From NCBI GenBank assembly GCA_963969595.1, contig OZ018409.1:17206975-17270974 (forward strand): 64,000 nucleotides of DNA, written 5' to 3'. Below, piece after piece: positions 49,001 through 60,671 of the stretch. The notes beneath the pieces are model-generated. The model was not told the DNA's origin and made no database searches. It was given only the letters and a program-made list of their open reading frames with translations. Position 1 is the stretch's first letter, and the number at the start of each line of letters is the position of its first letter. The DNA comes from Neckera pumila. Taxonomy: Eukaryota; Streptophyta; Bryopsida; Hypnales; Neckeraceae. Position numbers and translations under genes: made by a program.

Positions 49001-52000
49001 GACCAACTTTGACCATTGTCTTCATGCGAAGGGCACCGAGGGAATAACTTAATGGCAATGTCGCTATGCTCAATAAAATCTGCAAACGTACGAGGAGATT
49101 TGGCGTATTTTTTTTGCTTACTTTGTCTTTCAGAAGTTTGCTAGCTGCGCTGGTGACACCAATCTTGCCTTCACATTCAATAATGTGCTTCTCCCAAGGT
49201 TCGAGCTCCTCTCGGGCAGTACTAAGAAGCTTACGATATTTTTCGATCTCGCCTGTCCAAGTACCGAGCACCTTGTCATGAATTCTCTAATATCCAATTA
49301 GGCTGCGATGAGTCAGGCAGGCATTGACCTCTAGGTCCAGAATTTACTCTGTTAGTAGTACGATACTGGTCAGCAGCTGCTAGAAGGGATGATAGCGTCA
49401 CACACAAGTTCGCACCTTTGCAGCCTTCTTGCATTGCTTCAAGAGCTTTCTCTTCTTCTCCAAGCTGCTCGGTGAGCCGGACAACTTCAACCTCCATTTT
49501 GGGTATCATCTCAGTGGACTCTACTGTTTCTTTCTCCACTTCTTCGACCTTGGCAGTATCCTGTTGCACATCAGAAGACTAATCAGCTAATTTCACAATT
49601 AAAGTCTTCAAGAAAATCATATCATTAGACCTACGCAGGGTTCTTCTTAGAAGATTAATAAAACCAAGGTCATAAAGTGCCGACCAGGTAATTGAGGTTA
49701 GTGAAAGCACATTCCACCACAGAACACCCTAGCGCCATCACTTTAAGTAGACAGCTGAACATTATAACAGGAAGCCCAAGGCTAAGAACAAAGATTAAGT
49801 TCCTCAATAGAAAACTGCAGTCTTGTCGAAGGGAAACACAACAGCGCTGAGAGCAAAGCGACGGTCATCAAGAAATCACCCTGGCGATTTTCTCTTCCAA
49901 CTTCTTAAGCTTCTGTTTGAGATGCTTGAGATCCTCTTGATACTTAAGATCTTGACGCTCGAAGGCTTTGAACTGATCTGAACAGCTTTTGAGCTCTCCC
50001 TCGATCCCCTGTAGTTAAGCATATCATAATATTGTCAGATGGGTTATACCTTGACGTACAGATAGAAGAAAATCAAGGAATCTGTCAACTCAGCATGGGT
50101 AGATCCTAGTGATTAATACAGAAAAATCTGCGAACCTCATGATGCTTGGTCTGTATCTTCAATATTTTGTCCATTTCCTTGATCTCAGACAAATGCGTGG
50201 CATATTTTTCACTGCACAACAAGATTAAGGAAATTAATGTGCTTCTCAAGTGGTGTGTTGTAGACAACCAGATTAAGGAAATTAGACGCTTTGAGTGGAT
50301 CCCCATGGAGGGTAGGTAGAGAAACGCCTACTCAGAAGTTGAAAAGCATTGACCGTACCGTTCGAGTTTCAAAGCATCCTCCAGCTCAGTCACTTTCTTT
50401 TTCAGTTCCTCAGCCTCGGCAGCGGCTTCTTTGAGTGTGAGTTCCGTGGTACGTCTCCTCCACTTTAGTATTTCTGCCTCTTTCAACATGAATTGTTCTG
50501 CTTCGTTTTTTGCACCCTATTACCATGCAATTGCTTGCATGAGCTCGAAACAAAGGCATTGCCACAGGAGAGACCCCTATTTACTACCTACATACAGGTA
50601 GACGATGCGAATATAAGAGTAGAGACCCTCGATGCTCCGAACGATACATACTGGCAACGCAAAGGCCTCTCACAGTCCTAGAAACTCAAAACGAAAGAAC
50701 TTTAATAGATGGAAATTATACCTCAAGACCGTTTTTCTCTTTTTCTGCCACCTTCACCCGTTGCACCATGCTGTCCTTTCTCTCATTCAATTCTTCCAAC
50801 CTACAACACACCACTTGAGAAGCACATCCTAGGAAAAAGGCAATATAGCAAAATATTAAGCTTTTGATAGTCGTAGTAAGTACAATTAAATATTCAGATA
50901 CAAGGACATATCCTTAGGCATCAGCTTCATGTCACAGTTTGGGTCCATATAACTAACAATCCAAGACACAGAAAGCCATCAAAAGCAAGTATGGAAAAGA
51001 CTATATCTGACGTCAAGGAAGAGACTACTAAATATGGTTGGCTTACTGTTTGCTAGCTGCATCGATTCGCTCCACATATTGGTTGGATCCAATGATGTCC
51101 TCAAGATACTCAAGAAAACCCTCATCATGTGGGGATTGTGCCTTGGGTTTCATCAAAGAGATTTGTTCCACCTCACCCTGCAATTAAACAATAACAGATT
51201 CACTGAATGAGATTTTTTTTAAACGTGACGATTTTAGTCTACGAGGACAAATGCTATCCCTGGAGGACATTGCGGCATTGACCTGCGGAAAAAAAGGACT
51301 GATCAAGAAACCAAGAATTGGTTTAGCTCTGAGCAAAGTTCATCAGTACAACCATTTGACCATGGGACAACAAGAGAGATTTACTGACTCACTAGAAAGA
51401 GAAGCCATGGTCAGACAAATTGTTGACCAGAAGGTTTCTACCTACATGTTCAAGTGTCACCTGACACCCAGAACACTGCGTGGATTCCCACGTATGTGTG
51501 CAAGGAGAGAGACCTCCAAGTAGTAGAAATCGATGAGTGCGACTCACTAACCTGCTTAAGGACAAACTGTTGAACGAATTGCGTGAAATAGATTCATCAG
51601 TATTTTGATGGTTAGAAACAGAGTCTAACCTGTAAGATAAGGAAACGGTTATGCTCAAGATCAACTCCTTTGCCCATCAGTAACTTGGTGACCTCGGTGA
51701 ATGTGCTCGTCCGATTATCGAGGTAGTACTTTGACGAGTTGTCACGAAATGCAACTCGCGTAAGCACAAAGTCAGACCCCGGTACGACTTCATAACCATC
51801 ATTATCCTGTAAAAGAAATTCAAGGACTTATTACTACGTTGCAAGGTTTATTAAAGATTTCAAATTTTCAAGATTAACCATGCCACGTGAGCATATCAGT
51901 AAAAGGAAGACATACTCATCATGAAACCAAAGCCTGAGAATAGTGTCCTTTACCAGATCAATGATCTCTTGGAAGTGAACTGAAACAGAGGCCTTATCAA

Positions 52001-52922
52001 GATTTTGATGGTTGGTAGAATTGTGAATAAGCTCTGACACCTTATTCAACCTCATCTGAAAGAAGATGGTCAACGTCCCATGCGCTTCATCAGAACCACT
52101 ACCATTATTCGAAATGAAAGAATAGTCCAATTTCGCGCACAGAACTCTAGCATGAAGTGGATGCGTCGATGAGATGGAAAACAAGCGAGTCACTTCTGGG
52201 ATGTAAAACCGACAACTGGTAGAGAATTTCGGAAGAAGTCCCAAATTAAACTTATGGTTAATCAGTTCAGCTGTCTATGACGTTAAGAAGTTGCAGAGAA
52301 CAAATAAAAAGAAAGTATGTGGTGCAACAGAACGAGAAGAAAGAAAAAAACTGGAGATCAAACTAACGTCAAGAACCAGTACCTGCTTTGCTCGCTTGCC
52401 GAAGACAAACAGCATCGCGTCAATTACGTTGCTCTTCCCGCTGCCATTAGGTCCAACGACCGCTGAGAAACACTGCGAAATCAAAATCGATATTTATCGT
52501 CAGCAATCGGGACACTACAGTAGTGGCTTCCTGCAATGCGGTTCATAACAATGGCAGCAGAGCCATGGCGCTTACGACCGTCACGAAGAACGGTCCAATA
52601 TTTCTTATTCGATCTCTTCGAGTGTAATTAAATTAGATTTGTGTCTGTTCTTTTCCAACATCTTCAATTCTTGAGCTGTAACCCGTCAGACGTAATTGAA
52701 AAACGCTGGAAAACTGTTCAAATTAATTCTGAGCTAGAAAGCAAAAACGTCCTCGGACGTCGTTCTTCTAACCATGACTATCACCTTGTGAAAAGGCCCG
52801 ATGTGCTTCTTCCCCGCGTACGACTTAAAATTCTCCAACACCATCTTCTTAATGAACAACCGCGGTTTGCCTCGCCCCCCAGACGGTCGATCATCCACCG
52901 CCATTTCAACCTCGCGCCCCAT
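43040..52922 (-). CDS. SMC4: Structural maintenance of chromosomes protein 4 (condensin core subunit)
   Basis: Exons in coding order (minus strand): 52922-52785, 52472-52383, 52055-51954, 51806-51630, 51177-51047, 50800-50722, 50516-50359, 50211-50136, 50008-49880, 49560-49416, 49252-49122, 48805-48653, 48434-48245, 48154-48021, 47816-47658, 47399-47091, 46931-46755, 46636-46553, 46390-46181, 45961-45872, 45724-45603, 45326-45177, 45028-44921, 44656-44596, 44300-44166, 43983-43896, 43650-43578, 43175-43040. All 27 introns are GT-AG and the phases agree. 1244 aa, close to plant SMC4 (about 1240). SMC4 pairs with SMC2 and the CAP proteins to compact chromosomes. N-terminal half-ATPase: KMVLENFKSYAG and Walker A GPNGSGKS (53-60). 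Coiled coil about 170-500. Hinge about 550-690 (GIYGRLGDLGAID, ISTACGGLDFIVVETT), then SGGGGKPRGGRMG. Second coiled coil about 715-1070. C-terminal LSGGEK (1141-1146) and Walker B VMDEID (1167-1172). The start is the first ATG after an in-frame stop. Confidence 0.96.
48155..48244 (-). other. Stop-free 90-bp intron within the SMC4 hinge (possible retained intron)
   Basis: This intron separates the exons encoding ...LGAID and KYDVAIS. It has normal GT (GTAAGC) and AG (GTGCAG) ends, is 90 bp long and contains no in-frame stop. Retention would therefore insert exactly 30 residues (starting GKLRNLYFLQ) after Asp566 without a frameshift. Conserved SMC4 proteins lack the insertion, so splicing is the default reading. 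Confidence 0.8.
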
Positions 52923-53460
52923 GACCGATAATTTCGCCCCCTGTTGCTTAAACCGGACAATGCGACAACTTTCAAATTATTGCCTCTGCTGATAACATTC
53001 TGACTCATAAACTTGGAGGTTCCACCCGCATTGAAGCTCCTAGATTTCCTAAATCACCGAGAACAGAACTTCAACAGCACACTCCCAGCTCTTCCGCACA
53101 AAACCTAAGTCGCAATCGCTGTACTGAACAGAAGAAACTCCAGAGCGAATGAAAGTTAAAGTAAGAACGCCGCCGATGAAATTCCGGTGACTGCAACAGA
53201 AGCCAAACTCCGATTCGGGCTCACTTCACCGCAATCCAGTTCCCGGAGGTGCGATTTGCAACCAAGAATTTGAATTCAAGCGCAGGAGAGCAGGAGTGGG
53301 ACGAGCGCGGGAAGTCCTTCCGCTGAGGCGCCCAAATTTCATCAACCTGATGAATGTAGACTGGATGAAAAACGAGGCTTCGTTGAACAATATCGGTTTT
53401 AATATTACGCACCTGCAACTTCGAGCTACGGTAGCACCACAATTGGAAGTTTAAAAAAAA
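52923..53460 (-). promoter_or_regulatory. SMC4 5' leader and promoter region
   Basis: GC-richer DNA upstream of the SMC4 start codon on the minus strand, without a convincing extra exon. Frames here, such as 53221-53442 on the minus strand, show no homology. The composition falls sharply to AT-rich at about 53450, which probably marks the outer limit of the promoter. Confidence 0.45.
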
Positions 53461-53624
53461 ATTAATTCCCCTGATCTACCGGGTGTGCAATTTCGAAGCC
53501 ACTATAATAGATGAGATCCGTTGGATAAAATGAATGATGTTATGAGCAATTGATGGATAAAAGTTATAGTATTCTATGAAGTTTTCGAGGTGTCTTTATA
53601 TTGTGCATTCTATCATACTATATT

Positions 53625-54175
53625 TCATACTACTAAAATCACAACGATCTCTATAATATCACAATTCAATTTTGAATAATATTATAGAAATTCAATTGCT
53701 TTTGTAATAGCCATAGGATATTTTCTACTATATATTATGTATTCTTTTTGTGAAATATTTGAAAATCAAATGGATACTTCTAAGAGAATTTCAAAGAAAC
53801 TTTCCAGACAACAAAACTATAGATAAATTTCATGTCCTTTTAAAATGTGATATTAAATAATAAGGAGGCACCAACCGCTAGCATTGCTCTACATATTTAC
53901 ATACATTGAAGATTCTACTTACATTGTTCACTTGATTAATTTATTCTTATTGCAATGTTTTCATCTTTGCGAAGGTTATTTTGTAAAAATTATGATATAA
54001 AAATTTTCTTTAATTACTTTATATTGCACTATATAAATTTTTTCAAAGAATATTGTATGAGGATGTCAATATTTTCATTTAAAGATTATACACGCTTTGT
54101 TTATCAACATTCTATTACATGAAAAATTGATGAAATTAATATATTTAATGCGTAGCAAAGCAAGCGCCAATTGCT
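53625..54175 (+). mobile_element. Non-autonomous Helitron-like element, copy B (3' end lost)
   Basis: Starts TCATACTACTAAAATCACAA, as in copy A, and is similar throughout. It reaches GCGTAGCAAAGCAAGCGCCA and TTGCT but lacks the final AG; sequence of a TTAA-family element follows directly. Confidence 0.75.
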
Positions 54176-55084
54176 CCTAAAGGTCCATTGTTCCTTTCGG
54201 GGGACAAATGGGAATTTCAAGCAGGTACCTATGGTTGAATTTTTGACCTAGTTTTTTTGAAATTTTTCTTGAAAATAAAAAAATTGATTAGCATTGTGGG
54301 AATATAATCTTTTTTTCAATCAGTGCCTGAAGACAACAGTTATGCTCCAAACAGCTCGGAACTTGGAAGGGGGGGAGAGGGGATAGCAAAAAAATTCAAA
54401 AATTTAAATTTTTCTCATAGGTTATATTTTTTGTCTACCAGAAAAGCTGTGATTCATTCTATTTGGATTTGTTATGAGAAAATTATGAACAATCTTGTTT
54501 TCCGGATAATTAGAGCATCTTCTTGAAAAAATTCCTTGTAGGATTCATTTCTCAATGCAATTTTTATAATTTTTCAAAAAAAAAGTTTCATACGGTTTAC
54601 TTTGCTTGCTAGAATAATCTCACCATTGAAATTGGTGCATTTTAATTCCATTTTAGAGATATGAATAATTTAGATTTTCCTGCTATCTTGTGCCCACTTC
54701 TACTTAACATTTTTTGAAGACTGAAAATTAAGTTTTTTTTATATTTTATTTTATTTTTTAGACTCTCAACCCAATTCTTCACCATAAAGATTTAAAGCTT
54801 AAAACTTTGTAGTGTAAATATTAAAGTTAAGGAGGTTCAAAGTCAAATAATCTAGCCCGGCAATGTGCTGAAAAACTAGATTTTTTCACCTTAAACGTAG
54901 ATATCTTGCAACCTGCAAGGTCAAGAATTTTGAACTTTTTTTCAGACATTTTTTATATTATTTAGGTGTAAGATCCTATGGTTAGCTGTGAAAAAATAAT
55001 AATTTTCAAATTTTTTTATTCTTCGCTATAGAGAAGGTAGTTTTGAGTGTTTTTTGGTAGAAAAAAGGCCTTGGGCCTTTAGAG
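54176..55084. mobile_element. TTAA-family element joined to the Helitron end, about 909 bp
   Basis: The left end CCTAAAGGTCCATTGTTCC lacks its TTAA because it abuts Helitron copy B. The right end CCTTGGGCCTTTAGAGG is followed by TTAA at 55086-55089. The interior (GGGGACAAA, CAATCAGTGCCTG, ACAGTTATGCTCC) parallels the element at 8418, and the right part (TTTTGGTAGAAAAAAGGCC) parallels the one at 31318. Confidence 0.7.
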
Positions 55085-55295
55085 GTTAAGTGTCAATCAA
55101 CAAAGAAATTATACCATGAGCTTCATATTAACTATTCTTTGAATTTTTGAAAGTGTCTCAATATTGCACACTTCTTTTGATACAAATCAAGGGCACACAT
55201 TTAGGGAACACTCAATATTACGACACCCAAGCTAGTATCGTAGAGAGAAATAACTCCAACCTTTCTTAGAAGTTGGTGTACATAAATTAGGAGTG

Positions 55296-55748
55296 TTTTC
55301 TATTGTACATTATGTATTCCTTTTGTGAAATATTTGAAAATCAAATGGATACTTCTAAGAAAATTTCAAAGAAACTTTTTAGACAACAAAACTATAGATA
55401 AATTCCATACCTTTTTAAAATGTGATATTAAAGAATAAAGAAGCACCAACCGCTAGCGTTGCTCTACATATTTAAATATGAAGATTCTACTTACGTTGTT
55501 CACTTGATTAATTTATTCTTATTGCAATGTTTTCATCTTTGCAAAGGTTATTTTGTACAAATTATGGTATAAAGATTTTCTTTAATTACTTTATATTGCA
55601 TTATATAAATTTTTCAAAGAATATTGTATGAGGATGTCAATATTTTCATTTAAAGATTATACATACTTTGTTTATCCACATTCTATTACATGAAAAATTG
55701 ATGAAAGTAATGTATGTAATGCGTAGCAAAGCAAGCACCAATCGCTAG
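55296..55748 (+). mobile_element. Helitron-like element, copy C (5' truncated)
   Basis: It begins within the family (TTTCTATTGTACATTATGTA) and ends GCGTAGCAAAGCAAGCACCA then ATCGCTAG, followed by T. The CTAG/T end is intact while the TC start is missing. Confidence 0.75.
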
Positions 55749-57094
55749 TACTTTTCTTAAAATTATAATAGTTATAGAGTGTATTCAAATAGTATTATCT
55801 TTGTCTTTTACACAATTTTTTGAATTGTAAATGTCTATGTTTACCATGATAAATCAATGTTATTTGGTAATGGTTGGTTGTTTTCTTGTTTATGTTTGTA
55901 TAATAATTATTGGGATGGAAGAATGTTTCATTGCTATGTTATTAATAGTATTAAAAGTATAATTGACAATTTGTTTTTTGGTAGTTCTATAATGTATTGC
56001 TAATGTGCGTCATCCCTTTTAACTATAATGATACACTCTAATGTTGTACCCAGTGGTCATGGTTTGCATTCTTTGCTGAATAATTAATTAAAGTTGGCAA
56101 ATGTCATTTAGCAGATGTTTAAACTTTAAAAGGCATTTAATATTTTTGCTTAGTCAAACTTCATTAGTTTCTATATTAACTTCATTTTTTGATATATCAA
56201 CACACCTTTCAAGATGTTTTCTTCATCTAGTTATAGAAATCCAAAATTAGCTTCATTTTTTGATAATTGAAAAAATTAAAATGGATTTTATACAGAGTAT
56301 GATTTAAGATAAATATTACTTTGTAAAAATCACACTGACTACAAAAAAGCTTAAAATAATAGTATGAAATTTTAGCAAAACTAGAGATAATAGTGATAAA
56401 CACTAAATGTAACTGGTATATTCCTTGAGTTCACATTAAGATAAATTTGATAGAAAAAGTACAAAAGTGGTGTACCAGCTGCACTCAAATGCAAAAGAAA
56501 GCAACTTGATGTCCTCATGGACTTTTGGAACCATGCTCTCACACTGTGGCTAGATGTTCCAAGGCCTTCTTTCTTCTCGTGGAGAAGGACCCACAGAATG
56601 ATGCGAGTTTTTCTTTTCGCTACCTCCAAGTACTGTGAAGAATACGTGCTTCGACCTACAGGACTGTAGCCCGGTTTCCACAAAGTCGCAAGCACTCATG
56701 GCTTTGTCCTTCGCAATTTGTTTTTGCAATTGACAAATCTGCGAATGCTGACGTTAGGCAGATGGGGTGTGCAGTTGCTACGACAGCAATGATGATTTTC
56801 ACAGCTGCAACGAAACTCATTATCGATTGCGTGGCGACGAAGCTCCGAAGTGTACAAACTCCAGTATGTCGTGCTTCTCTCTAGCCAGAGGTGCCGCTCT
56901 CTGACAGGGGTTTGTCAAAATTCTTGAACATCTCACCGACAAATGTTACTTTCCGGCTGCTGAATCGCATCTCTGCAAATTCCGCCACTGACTAACCAGT
57001 CGTTGATTCGCACTGGAGGTTGATCGATCGGCCTTGTCAGAATGACCAGGTGGATTTCTATTGGGATGTCTTTGCTGCAATCGATCGAACGTCG
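55749..57094. other. AT-rich DNA, then the upstream region of the PhzF gene
   Basis: AT-rich to about 56450, then balanced composition with a minus-strand frame (56381-56695) of unknown meaning containing KPGYSPVGRSTYSSQYLEVA. The part from about 56700 is probably promoter and leader of the gene at 57267. Confidence 0.4.
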
Positions 57095-57130
57095 TGCTGT
57101 AGGTGCTGTAGGTGCTGTAGGTGTTGTATG
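57095..57130 (+). repeat. 9-bp tandem repeat (TGCTGTAGG) in the PhzF leader
   Basis: Three exact TGCTGTAGG units and a fourth variant (TGTTGTATG) stand about 140 bp upstream of the start codon. Confidence 0.9.
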
Positions 57131-57266
57131 TTGTGCTGCAGGTTTGAGTTTGGCTTGTGTTTTGTGGGTCGTCAGCTGATGTCCATTGTAGTGATGTTTA
57201 AGCAGAATTTCGTACGAGAATTGCTAAGTCCGCAAGAGGATCTGGCGTTGTTGATCAAGGTCAGCT

Positions 57267-58133
57267 ATGGCGGCTTTGTTCCCTATGTCGCGATCCCTAG
57301 ACGCTTCTGCAGATGTCGTGGACTACGCGCAACTGGACGCATTCACAGGGGTGCCTTTCAAAGGAAACCCGGCCGTGGTGTGTCTGTTGCCCATTGCCAG
57401 AAGCAAAGAGTGGATGCAAAACGTTGCCGCGGAGTTCCATGCGCCCATAGCGGCTTTTCTGGTCGCCCGCCCATGCACAAGTGAATTTAACGTCCGTTAC
57501 TTCACGCCCACGGACGAAATCGGCCTATGTGGCCACGCGACTTTAGCATCCGCATACCTAATGTTCAAATCAACCCTAGCTCCTGGCGCCTCCGCGATCT
57601 TCCACGCATCCGCAACCACAGTGACAGTGACGAAGATCGTGCGCAACGAGGAATGGCAGGGACAGATGGAGCTCACCTTACCACTCGTGGAGACATTCCC
57701 AACCAACACGGAAGTAACACTCACTCGGACCTTGCAAGGGTGCGAGGTGATCTCCACGCACGAGAACAGCCGGGGGAAAGTGGTCCTGGAGCTGAAGAGT
57801 GCGAAGCAGGTGGAGACGCTGGAGCCTTGTTTTGAGGAGATTTTGGCTGGGCCAGGGGAGTTGATGGTGACGGGGAAAGGCAGTGATGGCCGATTTGATT
57901 TTGTGTCGCGTGTTTTTGCGCCCAACCTTGGTGTGCCGGAGGATCCCGTGTGCGGGACGGCGCATTGTTCGCTGGCGTCGCTGTGGGCGGGCAAGCTGGG
58001 GAAGGAGGCGCTGGTGGCGTACCAGGCGTCGAAGCGAGGCGGCGTGCTGGATTTGATAGTGAACCGAGAGTCCAAGAGCGTGGTGTTGCGGGGAACGGCC
58101 GTTTTGATCGCCACTGGTGTGCTTCTGTGTTGA
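57267..58133 (+). CDS. PhzF-family (phenazine biosynthesis-like / PBLD) protein, intronless
   Basis: 288 aa in one exon. PhzF proteins have a two-half diaminopimelate-epimerase-like fold and act as isomerases; most plant and animal members have no known substrate. Visible motifs: QLDAFTGVPFKGNPAVVCLL (22-41), YFTPTDEIGLCGHATLASA (78-96, with His90), FVSRVFAPNLGVPEDPVCGTAH (Asp226 in PEDP). The usual catalytic Glu of the SET(A/C)F motif is replaced: here the sequence is EFHAPIAAF with Ile61 (codon 57447-57449). Length is normal for the family (about 290). The ATG at 57267 gives a 20-residue lead before the conserved start; a longer overlapping frame from 57020 is a shadow. The GC-rich coding sequence stands out from AT-rich flanks. 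Cytosolic location is inferred from the lack of a clear signal. Confidence 0.9.
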   Translation: MAALFPMSRSLDASADVVDYAQLDAFTGVPFKGNPAVVCLLPIARSKEWMQNVAAEFHAPIAAFLVARPCTSEFNVRYFTPTDEIGLCGHATLASAYLMFKSTLAPGASAIFHASATTVTVTKIVRNEEWQGQMELTLPLVETFPTNTEVTLTRTLQGCEVISTHENSRGKVVLELKSAKQVETLEPCFEEILAGPGELMVTGKGSDGRFDFVSRVFAPNLGVPEDPVCGTAHCSLASLWAGKLGKEALVAYQASKRGGVLDLIVNRESKSVVLRGTAVLIATGVLLC

Positions 58134-60390
58134 CAAACTTTGCAACTGAGGTATGTGCACCTGAATAAGCATTTCAAGAGGGTGGTTTCTCCGGGAAGCA
58201 TTTCAGGTGAGTCTTATTGACAATGGAAGACGATTCGAACGCATCTTAGCATGTCTTTTCGGAACACCATGAAAATAAACTCCGAATTTTCAAAGTGTTG
58301 ATTGCATGTGTTGCTGAAATTGGCCCTAGAGTTCTCGTGTTCAGATCACATGCAAGAATCTGTAGGGGTTGTGTTTGTGTAAATGGTGCAGAACAAGAAG
58401 AATGATCGTAAGACCATTGTGAATGAAGAGTCTGCTGCTGGTAGTTCAAATAACTACACCCTATGGACACATATATTGAGTGCTATCCTTGGTCACAAAT
58501 TCACAATTAGGTGTAATTACATTAAGATTGCAATAAGCGTAACCCAGCCTCAAGGTCTTTGAGGTGGCAAGCACTTGATCTGGTCATTTTGAAGCAAAGA
58601 CTGATGTTGAGTTTTTTAGACATGTTATGAAGAATTGTTGAATTTGACCTAGTGGATCGTCAAGATCATAATGTGCTGAAAGGGGATCTTGAGCATTACT
58701 GTACCATTCCCTGATTTTAAAGGCTATTCTTTGTTTTGGCTATCAATAATAATACAGAAAATCTGAGCAGGCTACAACTGCTTCTTGGATCACTCAATTT
58801 GTTCCAGACTTTCTAATCTGGTCAGTGGGTTGATTGCTACCCTTTCCCTTGCAGAACTTCTTCCTTGAACATTCAACTAAACGTGATGCATGGTTGAGTT
58901 TGTGATTCCTATCTCCATCTTATTTCGCTTCTGAGTCACTGGCGAATCCATTGCATGCTGCATGTGCAATGCCAATCCCCGGTATTTTGATCTTTTAGTC
59001 ACTTTGCTAGGTCAACAAAAATCAGTCTTGTACAGCCATGGATACAGCTTTGCTTGGTAAAGCTGCAGATGACCAACTCTAGATGATGCATTTCTTTGTT
59101 TCACCATGACGCTAAATTCCTAATAAGTTTAAAATCAAGCAATTGCTTGGCCTGCAACCAAGTTTCAAAGTGCAAATTTCAGTACCTAATTGCTTCTATG
59201 AGAGAGGCCCTCAGCATTCTTCTGTATGCTTGCGTTTTTTTGTGTATAAGTTGTTCCATAATCTTTGAATTTATGCATCAAACTTATGTGTACTGACAAA
59301 GTAATTATTACTTTAGTGTTTGATCAAGAATTGGGAGGTTCATCTACATTACCGGTAGCCGGAGGGCTCCAAGTACCGTGGACTGAATTTACTAAGAGCA
59401 TCCGGTCAATGCACACCAAGGCTTTTTTTTTCACTGTAGAAGCTGTGTTCTGGCAGCACCCCATAGCATTAAATCTGGAGGGACGCCATTGCATTCATTG
59501 CTTTCTGTCATAATTGGCAAAATCTCGCCAAAAATAAAAGCCCTGAATTGCACACATCAAAACAGCCCAACAAAATGTATTCTAGAGTACTATCTTTTGA
59601 ATTAGAAATTGAGTAGTATCAGTGGAAGTGCATCAAGAATTACATAAAATATACACAAGAATATTTGGATTTAGACTTTAGATGACCAAACTAGATTGAA
59701 TCCATTAGAAGCAAGCTAAAAGATGAAAAATTATAGAAGCTACAATAGATCATGCCTAAGAAAGAGAAACCATGCAAAAGTCCACAATTAAGAAATTGAT
59801 CTTTCTTGATATTTTTCTAAGCATAGCAACATGCACTTGGGAATGTGTGTGGGTTAGAATGACCGTCTAATTTTGCACATCCATCATACCACTTGTGATC
59901 TTTCATTCATCCTAATTCCTAATAAAAATGAACTTCATCTAGAAATTTGTAGATTATATATTTTCTTTTGGCAATTTCATCCATTCTCCTCCCTAATATT
60001 TCTAGTGTATTATTTGCTAGAAAAAAATAGCTGCCATGGTTTTTGAAGATTCCATGTTTGGCAAATGCATATAAGTTTATGTATATTATATATAATTTGT
60101 TTCTCGAATTCCTCCAAAAGTCATTCATTTGACACTCTTAACCCTTTATGTACTAAGAATTCATCATTTTATGTTGAGGACTTTGATTGATCATATTGTA
60201 GAAAGTATAATCTAAATGGAAAATTTTATTAAATCATTAGCCCAAGTGAAGAACATTGAATGCATTGGTTTAAATGAATAATTATTAAAATAAATAAACA
60301 ATCCCTGTATAAATTCTTCAAAAAAGCTTAAAAAAACATGAAGCCCGATTCGGGCTTCTTAATACGTAAAGGTTTAATCTTCACCATCCT
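58134..60390. other. Intergenic region downstream of PhzF
   Basis: Moderate composition to about 59520 (3' UTR and possibly an old transcription unit), AT-rich thereafter. Frames at 59096-59296 and 59265-59513 have no family resemblance. No RNA gene recognised. Confidence 0.45.
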
Positions 60391-60671
60391 CATTAGAGGA
60401 CATTTGAAGCCTCTAGAAGACTGTTTTAGGCCCATTCCCAATGTTGTTCCGATTTTGTAAACAGTTGGTACGAGTTGTCAGATTTTTTTTTCCAAAAATA
60501 AAAAAATAAAAAATTCCCCAAATATCATTCTAAGGAAAAAAAAATTAATTTTTTACAAAAATGACATGGCATGATGTCGGCCACATTAGCCAACTGCTTT
60601 CCCTACTTTTCTGCAGTCTGGGAATTTAGGAGAACTCGTAGTCTTCTAGAGGTCTCAAAGGTCCCCTAATG
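60391..60671. mobile_element. Foldback MITE, 281 bp
   Basis: The left end CATTAGAGGACATTTGAAGC continues to CTCTAGAAGACT. The right end is the inverted AGTCTTCTAGAGGTCTCAAA and GGTCCCCTAATG, giving about 32-bp terminal inverted repeats with about five mismatches. Inner complementarity (TTCCCA against TGGGAA) also exists. No coding content; the target duplication is unclear. Confidence 0.75.

Noticed and set aside
49253..49280. SMC4 exon starting further upstream (VLGTWTGEIEKY)
   Set aside because: The upstream acceptors give the wrong phase; the acceptor ending at 49253 restores phase 1 and gives CKGEIEKYRK, matching SMC4 spacing.
52781..53008. 75-aa minus frame beginning MSQNVISRG as an alternative SMC4 start
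   Set aside because: It is in another frame from the conserved RLFIKKMVLENFKSYAG segment, and the SMC4 frame has a stop upstream of its ATG.
57020..57484. 154-aa plus frame with a Cys-Cys-Arg repeat upstream of PhzF
   Set aside because: The repeat comes from the 9-bp DNA tandem repeat, and the frame overlaps the PhzF start in another phase.
57497..58201. 234-aa minus-strand open frame opposite the PhzF gene
   Set aside because: It is the antisense shadow of a GC-rich coding exon; the plus strand has clear PhzF motifs and the minus product has none.
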